Shown here: one piece after another, positions 33,088-36,220 of the stretch | Position numbering within the stretch: position 1 is the first letter of the stretch | Layout of the letters: the number at the start of each line of letters is the position of its first letter | Assembly (NCBI GenBank): GCA_028356795.1 | Contig: JAOMVH010000010.1 | Location: 1-36,220, forward strand | Direction: 5' to 3' | Source: Aliiglaciecola sp. | Lineage (GTDB): Bacteria > Pseudomonadota > Gammaproteobacteria > Enterobacterales > Alteromonadaceae | DNA: 36,220 nt | Program-made: the position numbers and the translations under genes | Notes under the pieces: model-generated | What the model was told of the DNA's origin: nothing | The model's input: only the letters and a program-made list of their open reading frames with translations | Database searches by the model: none

Positions 33088-33500
33088 TTATTCCCATCCG
33101 GTATCGTCTTTATCGAATGATTTAGCTGTTCAATGTCATTGCGTAAGTCTTCATTGATTTTTTCAGCTTTTCTCAACTCGGCTTTAATGAAAGCAAGTTG
33201 AGCTGTTGCCAAAGACTGCTGTGCCATTTGCTCTGCATCTTTATTCCGTTCTTTTGACATTGCTAGTCTCGCTCTGCTAAGGATTTGTCTGGCTTGATTC
33301 AGCTCAGAAGGGGCGTGTAAATTAACCCGTGCTCTCTCAGCGCGAGCAATCGTGGCTTCAGCCGCCCATATAGATTTGAGTGGGGAAGGTTGGCTCGCTG
33401 CGCAGCCACCTATTAAAATGACAACAAAAATAATGCAGGTGACCACTAGCGCAAAATAAAATCGGTTTCCTTCTCGTTTTGCTTGTTCTGACAATACCAT
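33084..33500 (-). CDS. DUF4398-type lipoprotein
   Basis: This 138-residue protein has a hydrophobic signal segment (residues 14-31) and lipobox LIGGC at Cys33. The mature part is helical: AAEATIARAERARVNLHAPS, ELNQARQILSRARLAMSKER, EQMAQQSLATAQLAFIKAEL. The ERA-x5-APxELxxAR pattern is the DUF4398 signature. AAGG lies about 8 bases before the ATG. It often accompanies OmpA-family proteins, as here. It is probably a periplasmic-side scaffold for envelope stability, but its function is not established. Confidence 0.82.
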   Translation of the reverse strand: MVLSEQAKREGNRFYFALVVTCIIFVVILIGGCAASQPSPLKSIWAAEATIARAERARVNLHAPSELNQARQILSRARLAMSKERNKDAEQMAQQSLATAQLAFIKAELRKAEKINEDLRNDIEQLNHSIKTIPDGNK

Positions 33501-33929
33501 CGTTTATACCTTGTTTAAGTCGGACTAAAATGTTTCTGAAAAGAATGAATATGTATATTTCCACCCGCTTGATCTAAACAGCTTACCCGCAATAAGCCGG
33601 GTTAACAGTGCGATTGCGAACACTGAAAAATTGGCCGACGAGGAATTAGGAAGATTAATTTATTTACGCGTTATAAATTACTCGTAGCAGTAATTGTTGG
33701 GGCTTAGCATTAAACATGAGCTTGCAACAAAGTTTGTGAAACTCCTTGTTTAGAATCCCATGGCGAGAGCTAAAAGAATGGTATTTCGATGGTAAGGATG
33801 CCACATAGCATGCCTCTGATTTGAAGGCCTCAAGTTCTGAGCAGAAGGCTGCGTTGGGGAGTTTTTATGTTAATTAACCATTCTTTAGATCCGCTATAAT
33901 GGTGATAAATGTGGTAAGGCCTGAGTTTT

Positions 33930-34046
33930 CTAGACACTTTCTATGTCCTTGAAATACATTCGATCATACTTTGATGGTGACAACCGTCCATTGTTAGTAT
34001 GTCGACGTTTTGGATTGTAAAACATTTCAATGTAATGAAACATTAG
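33930..34046 (-). pseudogene. IS3-family transposase remnant (OrfB C-terminus)
   Basis: On the minus strand the frame reads FHYIEMFYNPKRRHTNNGRL, then SPSKYDRMYFKDIESV and a stop. This is the standard C-terminal end of IS3-type OrfB transposases (YIEMFYN-x-KRRH, LSP). Upstream the homology is lost within a few codons, so only about 40 residues remain. No complete insertion-sequence end pair was found. Confidence 0.8.
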
Positions 34047-34231
34047 GAGAAAAGCCGTTCTAGAGCAACAAATGTTGAAGGGTTCTGATTTGCTATGCAG
34101 GGATTTAGGGTTTTGTTTAGGAGAAGCCTATGAGGAGCAAAACTTCAAACCATGAATTTTTCGGTTTAAACCCAGTTCACGGAATAAAATGATAGGAAGT
34201 GGCTAGTACCCCTTCTACATGCAACCACCGT

Positions 34232-34261
34232 TATGTCTAATACGCTTTAGTATTAGACATA
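34232..34261. promoter_or_regulatory. perfect 11-6-11 palindrome, candidate recombinase target site
   Basis: ATGTCTAATAC (34233-34243), GCTTTA (34244-34249), GTATTAGACAT (34250-34260): the 28-bp, 11-6-11 geometry equals that of XerCD/dif sites, and one more base pair matches outside. It lies 54 bp before the tyrosine recombinase gene. No T-run follows, so it is not a typical terminator. It could alternatively be a repressor operator. Confidence 0.55.
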
Positions 34262-34314
34262 GGGGGTGGGAGTAAGTTATAGTGTTTGCATCTTAACTAA
34301 CAATCAAAACACTC

Positions 34315-35553
34315 TTGGCCATCACAAAACCCACACCGTTGTTTCCCACGTATTCTGAGCTGGCAGAGCTCAGTCTTTCTGACTATCCACAACTAAGTTC
34401 ATTCTTAGATAAGCAACCAACATGGATGAGACAGCACTGGGACTGGGCGAAAGAATATCTTTCATATATCGGACGCAACAAATCACAGCACACGTATGTG
34501 CGATTTCGAAATGACATCGAAAAGTTTCTACTGTGGGTCTTCATGGTGGATAAGCAGCCAGTGGACGATTTACGCAAAGCAGATATTTTGCGATACATAG
34601 ATTTCTGTGTAGCGCCACCGGTTAAATGGATAAGTACGCAGCTCCATGATCGATTTAGCCTCAATAACGGTTACTTTGCTTCAAACCTTAAGTGGACGCC
34701 GTTCAGGCAAACGCCGCCTAAATACGATAAGAATAGAGTGCTCGATCCGAAAAAGTATCAACCATCATTGCAAACCCTCGAATCTACCTTTGTGGCATTA
34801 AGCTCTTTTTACCGTCATCTCATCGATGAAGAAATTTGTTTCGGCAATCCTATTCCATTAGCAAAACGTGACTGTAAATATATGATAAAAGACAGTCAGG
34901 TGAAAACGATCAGTCGATTAACAGAACAGCAATGGCAATATCTCCTAGATACCGCAGTTGAAATGGCTGATAACGATCCACTTGTGGAACGCAATTTATT
35001 CGTTATTGCTACCATGAAAACCCTATTTCTGAGGCTTTCAGAGCTCTCAGAACGCCAAGATTGGACACCATTGATGAGTCATTTTTGGACAGATGAGGAC
35101 AACAACTGGTGGTTTAAAGCCTATGGAAAAGGCAAGAAGATTAGGGATATCACGGTACCACCGGGTTATCTTACGTTTTTGAAACGATATAGAGAATGGC
35201 GTGGACTGTCACCGTTACCATCCAAAGGTGAACAAACCGTTTTGGTCGAAAAAATTCGCGGTCGCGGAGGCTTAACCAGTCGTCAAATTTCAAGACTGGT
35301 TCAACAAGTCTTCGATGCTGCATTTGACAAAATGAAGTCAGAACAAGGTTTGGAATCCGCACAAAAACTCAATGAAGCGACAACGCATTATCTTCGTCAC
35401 ACCGGTGCCAGTATGGAGATTGAACGTGACAGACCTTTGAAAGATTTATCTGAAGATTTGGGGCATTCTAGCAGTGCAACGACCGATACAGTTTATGTCC
35501 AGGTTGAACGAAAACGACGCGCATCATCTGGTAAAGATAGAAAAGTCGAATAG
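34315..35553 (+). CDS. tyrosine-type recombinase/integrase
   Basis: This 412-residue protein has a TTG start at 34315; the frame has no ATG before codon 38, and a stop lies just upstream (34294), so TTG is likely. The N-terminal core-binding region includes WAKEYLSYIGRNKSQHTYVR, and the catalytic domain has the first Arg in LFLRLSELSE, Lys in AYGKGKKIRD, the HYLRHTGAS motif, LGHSSSATTDTV and the nucleophilic Tyr in VYVQV. All six catalytic positions appear present. It is longer than XerC/D (about 300) because of an insert between the two domains (FSLNNGYFASNLKWTPFRQT). It is followed 3 bp later by the HNH-like gene, so both belong to one unit. It probably mobilises this region or acts on the palindrome upstream. 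Confidence 0.88.
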   Translation: MAITKPTPLFPTYSELAELSLSDYPQLSSFLDKQPTWMRQHWDWAKEYLSYIGRNKSQHTYVRFRNDIEKFLLWVFMVDKQPVDDLRKADILRYIDFCVAPPVKWISTQLHDRFSLNNGYFASNLKWTPFRQTPPKYDKNRVLDPKKYQPSLQTLESTFVALSSFYRHLIDEEICFGNPIPLAKRDCKYMIKDSQVKTISRLTEQQWQYLLDTAVEMADNDPLVERNLFVIATMKTLFLRLSELSERQDWTPLMSHFWTDEDNNWWFKAYGKGKKIRDITVPPGYLTFLKRYREWRGLSPLPSKGEQTVLVEKIRGRGGLTSRQISRLVQQVFDAAFDKMKSEQGLESAQKLNEATTHYLRHTGASMEIERDRPLKDLSEDLGHSSSATTDTVYVQVERKRRASSGKDRKVE

Positions 35554-35556
35554 CTA

Positions 35557-36220
35557 ATGCGAAAGAGAACGTGCTACATGTGCGATGCCTTGGCGACAAC
35601 GAAGGAGCATATTCCTCCGAAAGCATTGTTTCCGAAACAAAAAGATGTGCTTAGGGAAGTCAGTTTACGCAAAGAATTGATTACGGTGCCATCGTGCGAG
35701 GAACACAATAATAGTAAGAGTAAAGACGATGAGTATTTAGTGTTTTGTCTATCTACGTGCTTTCATGGAAATGACGTAAAAGAGCAGCTGTTTAATACCA
35801 AGATTATGCGAGCAATCGACCGGCGGCCAGACACATACTCGAACTTTTTAAATAACTATCAACGTGTAATGTTGAAACATCCGGATGGAAAAGTGGAACA
35901 CACTGCGGCGTATTCAATCGATCTAAGACGTTTTGACAGCGTGTTATCGCACATAGCATGTGGATTATATTACCATCACACTCAAAGTAAGTGGGAAGGT
36001 GCCACGCTTGTTATGAGCAATGAATTACGTGATTTTAGCTCTACAAACTCTGATGAAGTAAATAGGTTGACTGACGATACTATCGAGCGCGTAACATCGT
36101 TCTTAAGCGAAACCAATAGTTTTGGAGCAAATCCAGAAGTTTTCTATTATAAAATTTATGATGACCGGCCCAAAGGTTTTGTAGTTTTAATGACATTTTA
36201 TTCTGCGATATCGGTCGCGG
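35557..36220 (+). CDS. HNH-nuclease-like protein, 3' partial
   Basis: The frame opens at ATG 35557, 3 bp after the integrase stop, and runs to the window end (at least 221 codons). The N-terminus has CYMCD, then EHIPPKALFP and VPSCEEHNNSKSKDDEYL, the usual HNH arrangement: a Cys pair, an EHIPPK histidine and a C-x2-HN with a following Ser/Asp-rich helix. The remainder (RFDSVLSHIACGLYYHH, TLVMSNELRDFSS) is unrecognised. Such proteins occur in defence and mobile islands. The 3' end is missing, so domain content and function are open. Confidence 0.75.
   Translation, partial: MRKRTCYMCDALATTKEHIPPKALFPKQKDVLREVSLRKELITVPSCEEHNNSKSKDDEYLVFCLSTCFHGNDVKEQLFNTKIMRAIDRRPDTYSNFLNNYQRVMLKHPDGKVEHTAAYSIDLRRFDSVLSHIACGLYYHHTQSKWEGATLVMSNELRDFSSTNSDEVNRLTDDTIERVTSFLSETNSFGANPEVFYYKIYDDRPKGFVVLMTFYSAISVA

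Larger units (their letters stand above)
33501..34314. other. gene-poor stretch with IS relic and palindrome
   Basis: This holds the IS3-type transposase remnant (33930-34046) and the perfect palindrome at 34232-34261. No intact gene or tRNA was found. It is probably a boundary between the stress island and the recombinase/HNH element. Confidence 0.55.

Noticed and set aside
1-36220. CRISPR arrays, tRNA and rRNA genes
   Set aside because: No regularly spaced short repeats, tRNA-like cloverleaf with CCA end, or rRNA sequence was recognised by eye; none is reported, including at the possible integration boundaries.

Overview
The window looks like chromosome of a marine-type gammaproteobacterium, most plausibly of the Alteromonadales. 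This is inferred from the moderately AT-rich coding, the gene families present and the accessory-island layout; no rRNA or tRNA is present to settle it. There are five blocks. (1) Positions 1-6687 hold a tightly overlapping plus-strand operon: a VTT/TVP38 membrane protein (cut by the window edge), a six-hairpin glycosidase-like protein, a GT4 glycosyltransferase resembling diacylglycerol glucosyltransferases, and an unusual fusion of an alkaline-phosphatase-superfamily domain with an endonuclease/exonuclease/phosphatase domain. I infer a membrane glycolipid or phospholipid-remodelling function.

(2) Positions about 6725-15498 are a Tn3-family transposon of the Tn4651-like type. A 1021-residue TnpA lies at one end. 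A divergent pair, tyrosine recombinase (TnpS-like) and KfrA/coiled-coil protein (TnpT-like), lies near the other end around a dyad-rich resolution region. The cargo is an SprT-like metalloprotease, an SF2 helicase, a small winged-helix/coiled-coil partner and an XRE regulator. A 38-bp GGGG-type inverted-repeat candidate marks the right end; the left end is only a degenerate match.

(3) Positions 16.1-24.0 kb hold a minus-strand glycan operon: PRC-barrel protein, GT4 fused to an alpha/alpha toroid, GT4 fused to a mannose-6-phosphate-isomerase-type cupin, and two GH130 mannoside phosphorylase-like enzymes. It is bracketed by a 208-bp direct repeat formed by the 3' end of the PRC-barrel gene, as if the block had integrated there. 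A Crp/Fnr-type regulator precedes it.

(4) Positions 24.1-33.5 kb resemble a stress or fitness island: a small Lys/Glu/Pro-rich protein, a degenerate receiver-PAS protein, a second Crp-like regulator, an HflK/HflC pair, a small ORF translationally coupled to NhaA, a class II fumarase, and a two-gene lipoprotein operon (DUF4398 plus OmpA-like).

(5) Positions 33.9-36.2 kb are another mobile-type region: an IS3-family transposase relic, a perfect 11-6-11 bp palindrome with the geometry of a XerCD/dif-type site, a tyrosine recombinase gene just downstream of it, and an HNH-nuclease-like gene cut by the window end.
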